Below are positions 21,043 to 31,400 of a stretch of DNA of 64,000 nt, one piece after another. Position 1 is the stretch's first letter; each line of letters starts with the position of its first letter. The translations under genes were made by a program, and so were the position numbers. The notes under the pieces were generated by a model. The model did no database searches, was not told the origin of the DNA, and saw nothing but the letters and a program-made list of their open reading frames with translations. Source of the stretch: Leucogyrophana mollusca (Eukaryota > Basidiomycota > Agaricomycetes > Boletales); assembly GCA_021014945.1 (NCBI GenBank), contig MU266418.1:1-64000 (forward strand). Reading direction: 5' to 3'.

Positions 21043-23324
21043 ATGGCCTCTGCCGATAATATTGAGAAAGCAGAAACGGCGCAGTCCGACATCGCGAGCT
21101 ACAACGCGAAAGAGGCGCCGTATGGGAACCTGACTGCCCTCGCGCAGGCTGCCGCAACCGATCATGCTTTGACGACGTTGCAGGCCATACGCCTGTACTG
21201 GCGCGCTTTTTTCTGGTGTCTTTTTATGTGTATGGGAGCCTTGTTGTGGGGATATGATTCCCAGGTGAGCTGCTTACTGGGTGGGGTCGCTGGACTCGCA
21301 CTGACGCGTGTCTAAATAGGTCAGCGGAGGACTGCTCAGTGTGCCCGCATTCCGCCGTGATTTTGGCGGCCTCATTGGCGGAGACCCATCAAATACCAAC
21401 AATTATGTCCTGGCTGCGTCCTGGCAGAGTGCATTCAACAGCGTCAGTTCAGTTGGTGGGACTTTTGGAGCATTGTCACTTGGATACATATCAGACAAGT
21501 TTGGGTGAGCACCTGTCCTCTTTTTTATGTTAACGTTACCTGAGATCTGACTACTCTCTTAGACGACGCGGTGCCGTTGCTTTCGCCTGTTGCATCTCAG
21601 TCGTTGCAATCTTCATTCAATTTTTCACGCCTCCACACAAGAATGGCATGCTACTTGCTGGTAAACTGATCAATGGGTTTGCTTTGGGTGGGTGTTATTC
21701 GTCTCATCCATGTTATCATATTGGTCCTCAGTGTTCAATCTAGGCATGTATGTGTCTAGTGCTGGCTCGTACTGTGCAGAGGTGTCACCTTTGGCTCTTC
21801 GGGGTATCACTACTGCCTCCGTGAACCTATGGATTGATCGTGCGTGCGCTTTTGTTGTCAAGACTGTCATTTTCGCTCACTGGTTCATATTCGCATAGTC
21901 GGACAATTGTAAGAATCAAGTGGGTAACTTTCGCGTATTCGTGCTAACGCCCGCGGTTTCTACGTAGTATGTCGAATGGTGTCATCCGAGGCACTGGAAA
22001 TCGGGTAGACGCATATGCCTACAGATTGCCTTTGTATGCTCGCCACTGCATCACGCTTTGATTGCTCATTGACCGACCTGCATAGCGCTCTGCAATGGAT
22101 CTTCCCTGCCATCCTCCTTGCAGGGCTCCCATTCGCACCAGAATCGCCTTGGTGGCTCGTCCGTAAAGGACGAACAGATGATGCGCGCAAGACGATCCAG
22201 CGACTCGCGGGCCCTACGATCGATGCGAACTTGCAACTGAGACAGATCCAAGAAACTATCGTACTCGAGGAACAGTATGCTACGACGTCGAGGTTCATTG
22301 ATTGCTTCAGAGGTAGTAACCTCAGACGAACCACCATCGCTATGATGGTCTTCGTGTTGCAACAAGGCGCTGGTGGGCGATTCTGATCTGGTGGTTGTAA
22401 ACATTACGCTAACATCGTGGACGTTAGGTGTGGTCTTTGTCCTGGGGTTCAGCACATACTTCTTCGAGCTCGCCGGTTTTGCGGACAACAATGCATTCAA
22501 TCTCGGGGTCGGCGTCACTGCCATCGGGGTGAGCTCATTCAAATTTTCTCTGTATCTGCTCACTCACAACTAGACGACATAGGTGGTTGGAAATCTGCTC
22601 ACGTTCTATACGGTGAACAAGTTCGGGCGGCGGTTTATCTTCAACTGGAGCATGGCTGCCTGCACGGTTGTCCTCCTGCTCATTGGCTTCTTGTCGATCT
22701 CGTCGGCTCAGGGTCCGAGATGGGCTGTAGCGGCTTTCGTGCGTCATCTATAGTGTCGATATTTGAGCTCATGCTAATGCTGCCACAGACGATCATCTAT
22801 AACTTCATATACCAAACCGGCATGTAAGAGTTTGGGCTCAAGGGTATCATGTGCTCTCTGACGAATCCTCTGCAGCGGCCCTCTCGGCTACGTTATCTTC
22901 GCAGAAGTTTCGTCTGCGAAACTGCGTTCAAAAACCGTCGGTCTTGGTATTTGGACAAATTCCCTGTGCGCGATGGTCGTCAACATTGTTGTCCCTTACT
23001 TGTGAGGACTTTCGACCTCTTATGACTATCACTGTTTGAACTGACTCTTCACCCCAGGGTCAACCCAGACGAAGCCAATCTCGGCGGATACGTCGGTTTC
23101 ATCTTTGGAGGCATCGCGTTTGCTGGCACGATCTGGGCGTGGTATTACATACCAGAGACGAAGAATCGCACTGTGGACGAGTGAGTCTTTTGCCGTCTGG
23201 GGTATGGTTCAGTCGCTGATGTGCCTCGTCTTGTTTCTCGCGACACAGGCTTGATGTTCTTTTCGAGAGGGAGGTTCCTGCACGTCACTTTGGCACGTAT
23301 AAGATACACGAGCATGATGAGTGA
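21043..23324 (+). CDS. MFS sugar permease (maltose/alpha-glucoside:H+ symporter type)
   Basis: A 12-segment major facilitator of the Sugar_tr family in the plasma membrane. The first exon (21043-21264) carries a 50-residue cytosolic N-terminus and TM1 ending GALLWGYDSQ; the second exon starts at 21320 with VSGGLLSVPAFRRDFGG. Family signatures follow: GYISDKFGRRGAVAFACC (the D-x-x-GRR loop), AEVSPLALRGITTASVNLW, RLPFALQWIFPAILLAG, PESPWWLVRKGR, the second-half loop VNKFGRRFIFNW, and the terminal PETKNRTVDELDVLFE. The last is the PETKG-like motif typical of fungal maltose permeases. At least ten exons are required, and one donor near 21838 (GTGCGT) is inferred from phase only. Substrate preference cannot be read from the sequence. 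Confidence 0.88.
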
Positions 23325-24418
23325 AAATGGGTTTTATCTTGACATCTAGTAACGACAATTAATACTTTCTTCTTGTGAACTGGAATTTTGAAAACGCTCG
23401 TGTGATTATCATCGTCGACGAACTCTTTATAACTAGGGTGGAAAGGGTCGGACGACGAAGCCTGGGCGACTGGATATTTCACTGCTTTTCTTCAGTATAT
23501 CGTCGGCGTCACGCATAATGGCAATATCTTTTGAAGCAGAAGCGCCCACATTGCGACGGAACACACAAAACCTGTGATGAACATCTTGCGAAAACCAGAC
23601 AGCCCGTATCATTCCCAGGGCCAAATGGTACAAGCTCCTAAATCGATTTGCGCAGCACAAATCTCGTCCGCGTGAAAGTCTTTCTTCGCCTGATTCATCG
23701 GGCGGCGGTTGATTGGGACGTCCAGGTTTGATCCATTCCTCCATTAGTAGACAGATACTCTAGTGGTGGCCACCATGCAGATGTCAACCTGAGTCAGTCT
23801 ATGCCGAAGGACCTGCTAGCCGCCCTCCATCCGATGCAATGCCCCGACAGTCCAAAACAGCGCTCCTTTACGAGGAGATTCGGTTTCACCACCTGCAGAC
23901 GGGGAGGGCTATGACACGCACTCATAGGTTTCGGGACCAACCGTCCTAAAGGCGACCGGTATGAGATCACGGATGTGGATTTGCCCTCGGGATGGGCTCG
24001 ATCACGGGGGTATCAGCGAAGGAGATGGAGAAGTTGGCGAACCAAATTTGAGAAGTCCTGAACAGAATCCCCTGGCTTTTGGGGCACAGCACTGGGTGTC
24101 GCGGTCTGTGACATAGATCTCAGCTTCATAAGTGATCATGGTTAATGTAGTGCCCATGTAGTTCTCTTAACCGTTGCACAAACATGCTACCATTATCGAG
24201 CCTCTTCTGTGCGGGCCGTACATGAAGAATGGTTGACGGCGCATTCTGACAACGCATCCCGCAGGCCAAGGAACACGGAGGCGACGTCTAAAATTGTCGA
24301 TGGGCCGCGAGGGATTTATCAGGCGTCTGCATTTGCTGAATTGTGAGACAACGCCACACCGAGTTCACCTACGCCTAACCTATGGTAAGGCAAAGGCAGA
24401 GTTTGGGCCTATTTGACT
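23325..24418. other. Convergent intergenic region, 1.1 kb
   Basis: 3' flanks of the permease (plus) and RRG7 (minus). A 103-codon minus-strand frame (23744-23433) begins with an ATG, but it has no recognisable domain, and a second frame over the same bases looks equally plausible (a hydrophobic ITGFVCSVAMWALLL stretch). I do not call a gene. Confidence 0.4.
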
Positions 24419-25081
24419 CTAAGTAGGCTCAGCGGGCTGTCTATCGGGCGTCCAGCTCTCAAGTCTTTGCCCATGCCACCATAGACCAGGACGGCCCCCT
24501 GATAGAGCATGTTCCCAGCGAATCTCGACTTCGCCCTCAAGCAAACCGCTCTGTCCGCCCAAAGCTGGGTTGCAGAATGCCGACCCGATGGGATCATTCG
24601 CGGCACTGTCCCCGTCAACGGAGGCTGGAGGGAGGTGCAGCAGCAAAAAGGGGACCGAAGAAGATAGTGCACGTTTGAGAGTTGACGTCGTAAATGGAGA
24701 TTCGGAGAGAAGGAGGGCAACGGAAGGGTAAGACGAATTGGTGTTTTCCTCGCGTGTTGGATTTTGACAGTGCCAGACACCTTCCATTTCTCGGACATAG
24801 TTTGGGCTGAACTTCTTCTTTTCGGCTTTGCATTGGGCGAGAATCCTGAGACGTCTTCGGTTTGGAGATGCCTCAGTAGCGGCAGATGCACGGGTATGGG
24901 AGAGTGGGGGTAGCCACCACCATCCTTGTAGGTCGATGCCTCCATCTGACTTTCCGCCAACGCGACGCAGGGACATTGAAAAATGATCTTGTAGGATCTG
25001 TAGAGACCTTTCCTCGAAGGCAGTCCCGCGATGGACGGCAGAAAGCTGAGACATCGCGCGTCTGATTATTCCCGGGGACAT
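24419..25081 (-). CDS. RRG7: Rrg7-like mitochondrial protein (Mrr-cat/DUF2034 fold)
   Basis: Intronless frame of 220 codons starting MSPGIIRRAMSQLSAVHRGT. The restriction-endonuclease-like core is visible early: a GTAFEERSLQILQDHF helix, then RRVGGKSDGGIDLQGWWWLP (the G-x-x-D-x-G-I-D acidic motif), then ILAQCKAEKKKFSPNYVREM (the Q-x-K motif). These are the PD-(D/E)xK-type positions in Mrr-like and Rrg7 proteins. In yeast Rrg7 is needed for respiratory growth and is mitochondrial. The C-terminus continues through a hydrophilic stretch to a stop at 24419. An in-frame ATG at 25249 would overlap the divergent ATP19 first exon, so the downstream start is preferred. Whether the protein is a nuclease is not known. 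Confidence 0.8.
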   Translation of the reverse strand: MSPGIIRRAMSQLSAVHRGTAFEERSLQILQDHFSMSLRRVGGKSDGGIDLQGWWWLPPLSHTRASAATEASPNRRRLRILAQCKAEKKKFSPNYVREMEGVWHCQNPTREENTNSSYPSVALLLSESPFTTSTLKRALSSSVPFLLLHLPPASVDGDSAANDPIGSAFCNPALGGQSGLLEGEVEIRWEHALSGGRPGLWWHGQRLESWTPDRQPAEPT

Positions 25082-25177
25082 GGCAGAGAAAGTGAAAGCA
25101 AGGCTCGGGATTTCCCGGCACCCAGTTATACTCTTCCTCTTCCTGACCGTCGTTGACTTTTCCATCTTTTGCCTGCC
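25082..25177. promoter_or_regulatory. 96-bp bidirectional promoter between RRG7 and ATP19
   Basis: The two start codons face away from each other with only 96 bp between them, so both genes must share core promoter and 5' leader sequence. The stretch includes pyrimidine-rich runs (CTCTTCCTCTTCC, TTTTCCATCTTTT) and no TATA box. Confidence 0.6.
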
Positions 25178-25612
25178 ATGTCCTAGTGCGTTCAAAATCT
25201 GCTGCGTCTCATTTATCTCTGCGGCGCTGACCCTGCACTCGAACTCCACAGCGTTATCTTTGGCCGTGCCATTAAAACGGAATACCTGACCCTTGGCACG
25301 CTCTTTGCAACGGGCGCGGCCGTCTACGGTTCCATGGGCGGAAAGAAAGAGGCACCAGCCGCCTCCGGGAAATCACTGACAGAGCGGGTCAAAGAGGCTG
25401 TACCTATCAGCGCTGGCTCGAGGTTCGTCCCACCCATCTCCCACTCACACTAGCTGAATGAAACTCATTCTGCGGCTTTAGTGAAGAAGAGCAATTGTAT
25501 GTGGTTTTATACTATTCTACAGGCAAGGCTGGACTGTCGACAACTGACCAGGATGAACAGCATCAAAAACTTTCTAGCAGAGGCGGAGAAAGAAGGCGGG
25601 GCGTCGCATTGA
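25178..25612 (+). CDS. ATP19: ATP synthase subunit k (Atp19-like)
   Basis: Small membrane subunit associated with dimeric mitochondrial F1Fo-ATP synthase. Four exons, including an 8-bp first exon (25178-25185) encoding M-S-Y(part), then 25252-25422, 25482-25496 and 25561-25612, give 81 residues ending in TGA. The protein starts MSYVIFGRAIKTEYLTLGTL, continues with a glycine/alanine-rich membrane segment (FATGAAVYGSMGGKKE), and ends with the acidic tail EEEQFIKNFLAEAEKEGGAS. This matches the yeast Atp19 layout (membrane helix followed by EEKFIENYLKKH-like tail). Phases agree across all introns. The 8-bp first exon and 15-bp third exon make the gene easy to miss in automated annotation. Confidence 0.82.
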
Positions 25613-26318
25613 GTGGGCATACCACTGTGATTGATTTGCCATGTACTCGGAGCCATCGCCCGTGGAATAGAGATTCATTCGATTTGCTTTGCTCAACGCT
25701 GGACCATTGTGATGCGAACTCTGCAGGTGCGATTCGTGCGTTGCATGGACCAACTATGGATGGAGTACCAGTCCAGTTATCATTGACCATAGCCTTCACT
25801 CGCGATACCACATGAACAGCGCAATCACTGGCTTCGGGCATGGGCTCGGTATAGTCCGACGCCTAACATGCATTCGCGGTATTGCCGTACGCAATGAACG
25901 GCTATCGCAACGTGGGAGCACGGAAGCTCGTCAGACGACCGTATCCACTGTCTGGCGAAAGTTAAAATCCCGGGTCAGAGTATAACGCGCTATTTGCTGG
26001 GGCGCTGCAGACTGCTGCATTCTAGGACTGATGCAGAACTCTTCACGTTCCTCGGTTTTTGTGTCTCTGTGGCGCACCAACGTCATTGGCATGTTGAGAA
26101 ATATTGATCTCGACGACGCGTTCTGTGACATTGTAACCCGGGATTATAACTTGCGCACATATAACCTTGAGTAAGCGGCGGTGGTGCTTGTGGTTGAGAT
26201 CAAAGGATGTTTCTATATAGGGGACCTCCAATTTTGTGACCTTGCGATCGTTGCCATACCGCTCGCTCTCTACTAAACCATCAAGTGGAAGAACACTATT
26301 CTCTAAAATCGTGTCCCC
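25613..26318. other. Intergenic region
   Basis: About 700 bp between ATP19 and the DUF4048-like gene, both plus strand. No gene or repeat seen; a TCTATATAGG box near 26213 may belong to the downstream promoter. Confidence 0.45.
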
Positions 26319-26330
26319 ATGTCCTCATAA
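26319..26330 (+). promoter_or_regulatory. Three-codon uORF whose stop overlaps the main start codon
   Basis: ATG TCC TCA TAA lies immediately upstream of the DUF4048-like gene. The last base of its TAA is the first base of the main ATG (TAATG), a stop-start overlap that would make main-frame translation depend on leaky scanning or short-range reinitiation. Confidence 0.5.
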
Positions 26331-28127
26331 TGTCTCATTCCTTGTCGACACCTCCACCTAATGACTTTAAGCACAAACCCGCAATGAACACGAACGCGCC
26401 ACGGCAGCTTCGCCTCGTCGATGCCAACATCCCTGTACAACACTCCCCAGGACCCGCCTCTGCTCCGTTAACGAGCCCGTCGTCTCGTCTTAATGCATTT
26501 TATAAACCTTTAGACTCGCCTGGGAGTGTTATGGCCGCGAAGGCGACTCGCAGGCAGTCGTCGATATCGTATTTTAGCTCGAGAGATGAAACACCCTCTC
26601 GTCCTGGGGCACATCGCCGTGGCTTTTCTCGCAGCATATCCAACACCCCAGATGAAGCTCCACGGGATGCTACGCAAGCTAACCGCGAAAGCCTGAGCTC
26701 TGCGTCCTCAAGTCTCTCGGAATCACGTCCAAGGCCACCATTGACGTTAACTGAAAAGTACGTGCTGCTGCTTCCTCTGTCGCTCTTGGGCAAGACTCAT
26801 GGGCTGGATATTTAGGCACGCAGATCTGCTACAGTTTATAGCTCAGAAGGAGGCCAAGTGCCTCGAGCTGCGCTCTCAGCTTGCGGTGCACGAAGCTGAG
26901 CTTTCTCAGCGTGAGTCTTCATTACACACTGCATCAGAATTTTAGCCTCAACCGAGAGTGTCATAGTGAAGCGCAAATGGGAGCGCATTGTTAATAGAGG
27001 ATTTGAACGGGACAGTGCATCGGGCGAATACGGCGTTGCTCTGTCCAGTGGAAACGGTCAAAGCGGGGCAATGCTAGATGGGATCAAGGAGGGTGTTCAA
27101 GGCGTGGGCAGACTCATCGCTGCGGGCCTTAGCGATCTATCATCGCCACCTTCTTCCACCCAGTCGGGCATCGTACCGAAAACAGGGCATGCAACGCAGC
27201 AATCTGATTCGTCGGTGTCGACGACCAGCACAGCTCCGTCCAGCTTTACGCGTTTATCGCTCTCTTCGGCGTCCTCGGTGTGGGAGGAGCCCGAATCGTC
27301 TCTGCTTCAAGAGTCCGAGGCGCCTCAAGCTCATGCCAATGACTCAGCTGACGCACAGCGCGCGACGAGAATGCACCGTCGGCGGTCACGCGACTGTTCT
27401 CAGTCTCGATCATATTCACATGCAGCGACCTCGTCTATATCGACGTCCACTGCTGTCGATCTCCTCATGCGCTCTCCGACGTCTCCGTCACTCAGTCTAC
27501 CTCTTAACAACTTCCCAGTGTCGTCTCCTCCACCCGCCGACCCGCCAATTACCTCGAGTAAGCAGGCAAAACGAGAGAGCCTACGCGCATCGGCGTTCCC
27601 GCCTCCGTCGTCTATGCCTGGTCTTGGGTCCCTTGCCGTCGTTGGAGGCTCGGTCCCGCCTGTGTCGTCATGGGTAGGCAGTGTAGGGAAAAAGTGGGAG
27701 GAGTTGCAGCGCGGCCCGACGTGAGTACTATTCTTTTAGTATTACATGCCGATCATTTCTAACTTTAGGCTGTACAATCAGTTTCACCAAGAACCAGAAG
27801 CGTGCGTCCGTGCTTTTCGCGGACGTTTCGCAGTCGATCGCTTCCGCGCTGTCTCCGTCTCCAGGAATATCTCCATCCCCCGGTACCTCTCCTCTGTCCA
27901 GCGCAAGCTCGTTAAGCACACCTTCTTCATCTTTGACGGAGGTGCCGGTGCAAACTGCCGCGTGCTGGCTGGAGGACGATGAGGAGACAGTGCATGGCGC
28001 GGGGGCACTAGGGAGCGTGATGATTCCATCCAAGTCTGCGCAGCCGGCTGGGATGACGACTCCGTCCAAACCGGTGGCGGCACAGACTGTGTCGTCGGGA
28101 TTTGATGACGATGATTGGAACTGGTGA
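26330..28127 (+). CDS. Serine-rich protein with coiled coil, DUF4048-like
   Basis: Four exons, with the final one ending FDDDDWNW-stop at 28127. The N-terminal 140 residues are Ser/Pro-rich and basic. A helical segment follows, DLLQFIAQKEAKCLELRSQL with AVHEAELSQLKRKWERIVNR. The middle is a long Ser-rich disordered region. The C-terminal conserved patch VGSVGKKWEELQR ... NQKRASVLFADVSQSIASAL resembles the fungal DUF4048 family. The tryptophan-acidic terminus (DDDDWNW) is a conserved-looking short linear motif. Function is unknown; homologues are poorly studied cytoplasmic proteins. I am fairly sure it is a real gene and less sure of the family name. Confidence 0.7.
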
Positions 28128-28930
28128 TCCGTTTGCATTATTGTTTCATTGTTTTGTTAAACATATACATAGTTATGGTTATTCATTCATCGTAAGACGG
28201 TATTTTAGCATGGATTGTATGTAGTATTTGTTCGCCGGTGCTCGACCGCAGTCTTCGGTTCAGGTAGCAGGCCTGTGTTGATGTTTGAACTTCGCAGTCG
28301 AGTCGGGTTTGCCGGCTATGGCGCTTGTATCGCGGTTGAACTGGGCATGCCAAGACCCCGAATGCCCCTTCCTTGCCCAGACGTCCATGCTATCGGATTG
28401 AACCTGATTTTTCGAATGTTTCTCTCTTCTTCTGGGCATGTGTGGACACCTGTTCCTTGAGTTTCCCTGTCGAGAACTGATTGTGGATGTTTCCCTCCAC
28501 ACTCGAGCCATGAAGGACAAATGGCGGGGTCCACGGGGTCCACTATCTGAGAGAGATAGAGATAGATCAAGCTGTGCTCCACTAACAGCCTCTGAACGTT
28601 GGCTGAACGTTTCGTCTGCCTCGCCTTGCCTCGAGGACTAGCAGGGAAGAGTATATACCCGGCTGGAGCCTGGCGGGCTTTATCGGTTGGGGAACCTGTA
28701 TATATACGGTTGGTTGCTTGTCTTGGGACATAACAAAGGCGCCAGGACTAATAGCCCAGGTTGCACCGTGGCGCATAACGTCGTATTGGCGGCAGCTCAG
28801 CCTTGTTGATCGTTTTTTGTCGCCGTCACTCACTTGTTGTATCCCGTTGCCTCCTGTGGCCAGCGCTAGAACTTGCCAAACCCGCCACATTAATTGTGAG
28901 TCGATCTCTCGTTAAAAGCCCTTGTTCGTC
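28128..28930. other. Intergenic region with candidate core promoter
   Basis: 800 bp between two plus-strand genes. GTATATACCC (28651) and GTATATATACGG (28699) are TATA-like boxes upstream of the next gene. An (AGAGAT)n micro-repeat occurs near 28550. No gene seen. Confidence 0.45.
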
Positions 28931-31074
28931 ATGGCCAATCGCGCGTTTATCATGCATCATCACTCATTGCGTGCATCCGTCCTCAGGGAACAAGCAAGGA
29001 TGAGTCAGACTCAGCAGCAACAGCATTGGCACCCCAATCCCTCGCTCATGCAGCAGCATCCTATGCCTCAGGGATGGCAAGGGACGTGGCCACCAGGATC
29101 GAACGTGGCATTCCCTCCAGGGTTCCCTGGTCCACCGCCAATCCCGGCTGGTGCCAATGTGCAGCACCCGCAATGGAAATCTGGGTACTGGCAATATAAC
29201 CCCAACGTCCAGGGCGCCCCCATGCCGTGGGCCCCAGGGATGGGCTGGGGCGTTCCCCAAGCGAATTATAATCCATATAAACGGATACCACGACCACCAT
29301 CTCCGAGTTACTGGAAGACTAAACTCACTGATAATGGCCTGGGCTTGGAAGGTATGGTCCCGAGGTGCGTGACATCTTGAGCGACATCCTGCAACTCGGC
29401 GTTTATGAGTTAATGCAGGGCCGAGCGCGAGCCACGACCTGCCGATGATAGTCCGGACGGAGATGCTGTCCCACAAACTCCTTGGATATGGAATCCTCCA
29501 AGTCTTCTCGAGAGCAGTGCCGATCGGGCCACGCCCACTCGCGATTTCAACAATCGCCGCAGTTCACAGGATAGCACTCGACAAGCATCGACGCCTACTC
29601 GTGATTACGGTACGAGGAGAAGCTCTCAGGATAGTCATACCCCCGATCGCAACACCCCCTCCCGCGATTTCTATGGACACCGCGGCTCGCAGGATAGCCT
29701 GCGCCACGATGTGCTGAATCCATCTGGTGGTCATGGGATGCCAAGATTATCTCGTCAGGGCTCTGCGGACAGTCAAGCGATGTCGGGATCGTCGAGGCAG
29801 GGCTCGTCTGGTAGCTTGATGGGATCTTCTCGTCAGGGTTCTACTGAGAGCTACAATTCTCGTTCTGGCTCAACAGGACTCGGTGGGACATCTCCTGTAC
29901 ATCCTGGCACAGGACAATCGTCCCATGGCAGTTCATCTCAGGGTCTCCCTGAAGGACGGCCGTTGGGCCGTCCCACGGACCCAAACTCATTTTACCAGCG
30001 TATCGCGCAATCGCATCCTCAATCGTCGTCATCGTCTTCACAATACATCCCTCCTTATCCAGCTCCCGAGCCCCGCTCACAGCGCGACCGATCTCCTAAC
30101 GCTGCAACACAACCCCCGCAGCAGCCGGTCTTCACCTCGGAACCCGAGTCGTTCACGTCAAGAGTGGACTTACAACCTACGTTTCCTTCTGGTATCATAA
30201 GGACACCTGATCACTACCGGGGCTCCCGTCGCAGTAGCGATGGTATATTTGGCCAACACGATCGCTCACCAACGTCGCATGGCGGTGGTACTTCTTCTGG
30301 GTCCACTTCTCGTGGACCACCGGCCCCTGAGCCACTCTCACGACAATCGTCGTTACCCAGCGCTACGACATCATCTTCCTCCCTCAGCGTTCTCTCTAGC
30401 TTCTCGGAGGATATGTCAGCTGTTCTCAGCCCGCTCATGGACGCAACTCCAAGGCCTGCAGCAAACTCTCTTTCGCGGAGTCGTACTGAGCCCTCGCTAT
30501 CGAGGCCGAACCTGTCTACGATTCACGAGTCGTCTTCAGCTTCACAAGGAGAGGCATTCTTCCACCCCCTTCCGCCGCCACCCGACGACAGCGATTCCGA
30601 CTCCGATTCGATGCCTCCTGTCCCATCTTTGCGTGACCGGCGGTCAACACCCCATCCAGCGCGCGGGAACCCTCTCCCTCCGCCCCCAGTCGAGCGAGCG
30701 AACCTCGCTGCCTCCGCGCCACCGCCCCAAGAGCCTGCACCAGCGCACTACTCGCACCGCGTCCGGAAGGGCTTCTGGAACAAGCGTGGAGACCATCTCA
30801 CCCCCAACTCGTTCGTCGTGTACGCACCGCAGGACAAAGCTTATCCCCCGGAGCTGCGTGACTATCCAGACGAGAATGAGGGCTATCGGGATCAATTCGA
30901 TACCTTTGCGCCATATCTGAGCGAGAGGCCGGAGTTGCCGGCTTCTTTACCATATCATGGTAGACCTCCTGCACAACCTTATGAGAGCGTGAGTTTCATG
31001 TGCGGTTACATTATGGCGTTCGTTGCTGAACATGTACCCTCCAACAGTTCATAGTGTATAGCTATCACCAATAG
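28931..31074 (+). CDS. Conserved low-complexity protein (Ser/Pro/Gln-rich), function unknown
   Basis: Three exons (28931-29364, 29419-30988, 31048-31074) give 676 codons in phase. An in-frame ATG at 29000 (MSQTQQQQHWHPNPS) is the more natural start; the first 23 residues are uncertain. The N-terminus is Pro/Gly/Gln/Trp-rich (QHWHPNPS, WPPGSNVAFPPGFPGPPPIP). The middle holds repeated RRSSQDS, SRQGS and SRDF motifs, good candidates for phosphorylation. The ordered-looking part is the C-terminus (HYSHRVRKGFWNKRGDHLTP, then SFVVYAPQDKAYPPELRDYP). It ends in a nine-codon last exon encoding FIVYSYHQ. I do not recognise a named family. The compositional bias suggests an RNA-binding scaffold or signalling adaptor, but that is inference. 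Confidence 0.75.
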
Positions 31075-31400
31075 AACGGGCAATTCCATGGGACTGGGAA
31101 AATATTTATGCATATACTGTGCTTTATGTCGTTTTTATGATCGGTAATGCTTTCCGTTCATCAATTCACTGTTGTCAATCTACCATCAAGGATAAATAAC
31201 ATCCAAATGTATAGTTAGAGCATAAATAACAAGACTAGCAGTGGAGGCGCTATGTACGCCGCATATACCGAATACTACTGTACAGATAGGGTTTATCTGA
31301 AGTGATACACGTTAACTAGACCCTCATTCAAAAAGTGCCTGCGATTGGCTGGGTAGACTGTAGTGACCCGCACCACTTCAGATAAGCCCTAACGAATAAA
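31075..31400. other. Convergent 3' flanks
   Basis: About 325 bp between the convergent stop codons. CAGATAGGGTTTATCTGAAGTG (31274) recurs inverted near 31373 as CACTTCAGATAAGCCCT, so the stretch can fold into a long stem (see findings). No gene seen. Confidence 0.5.
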
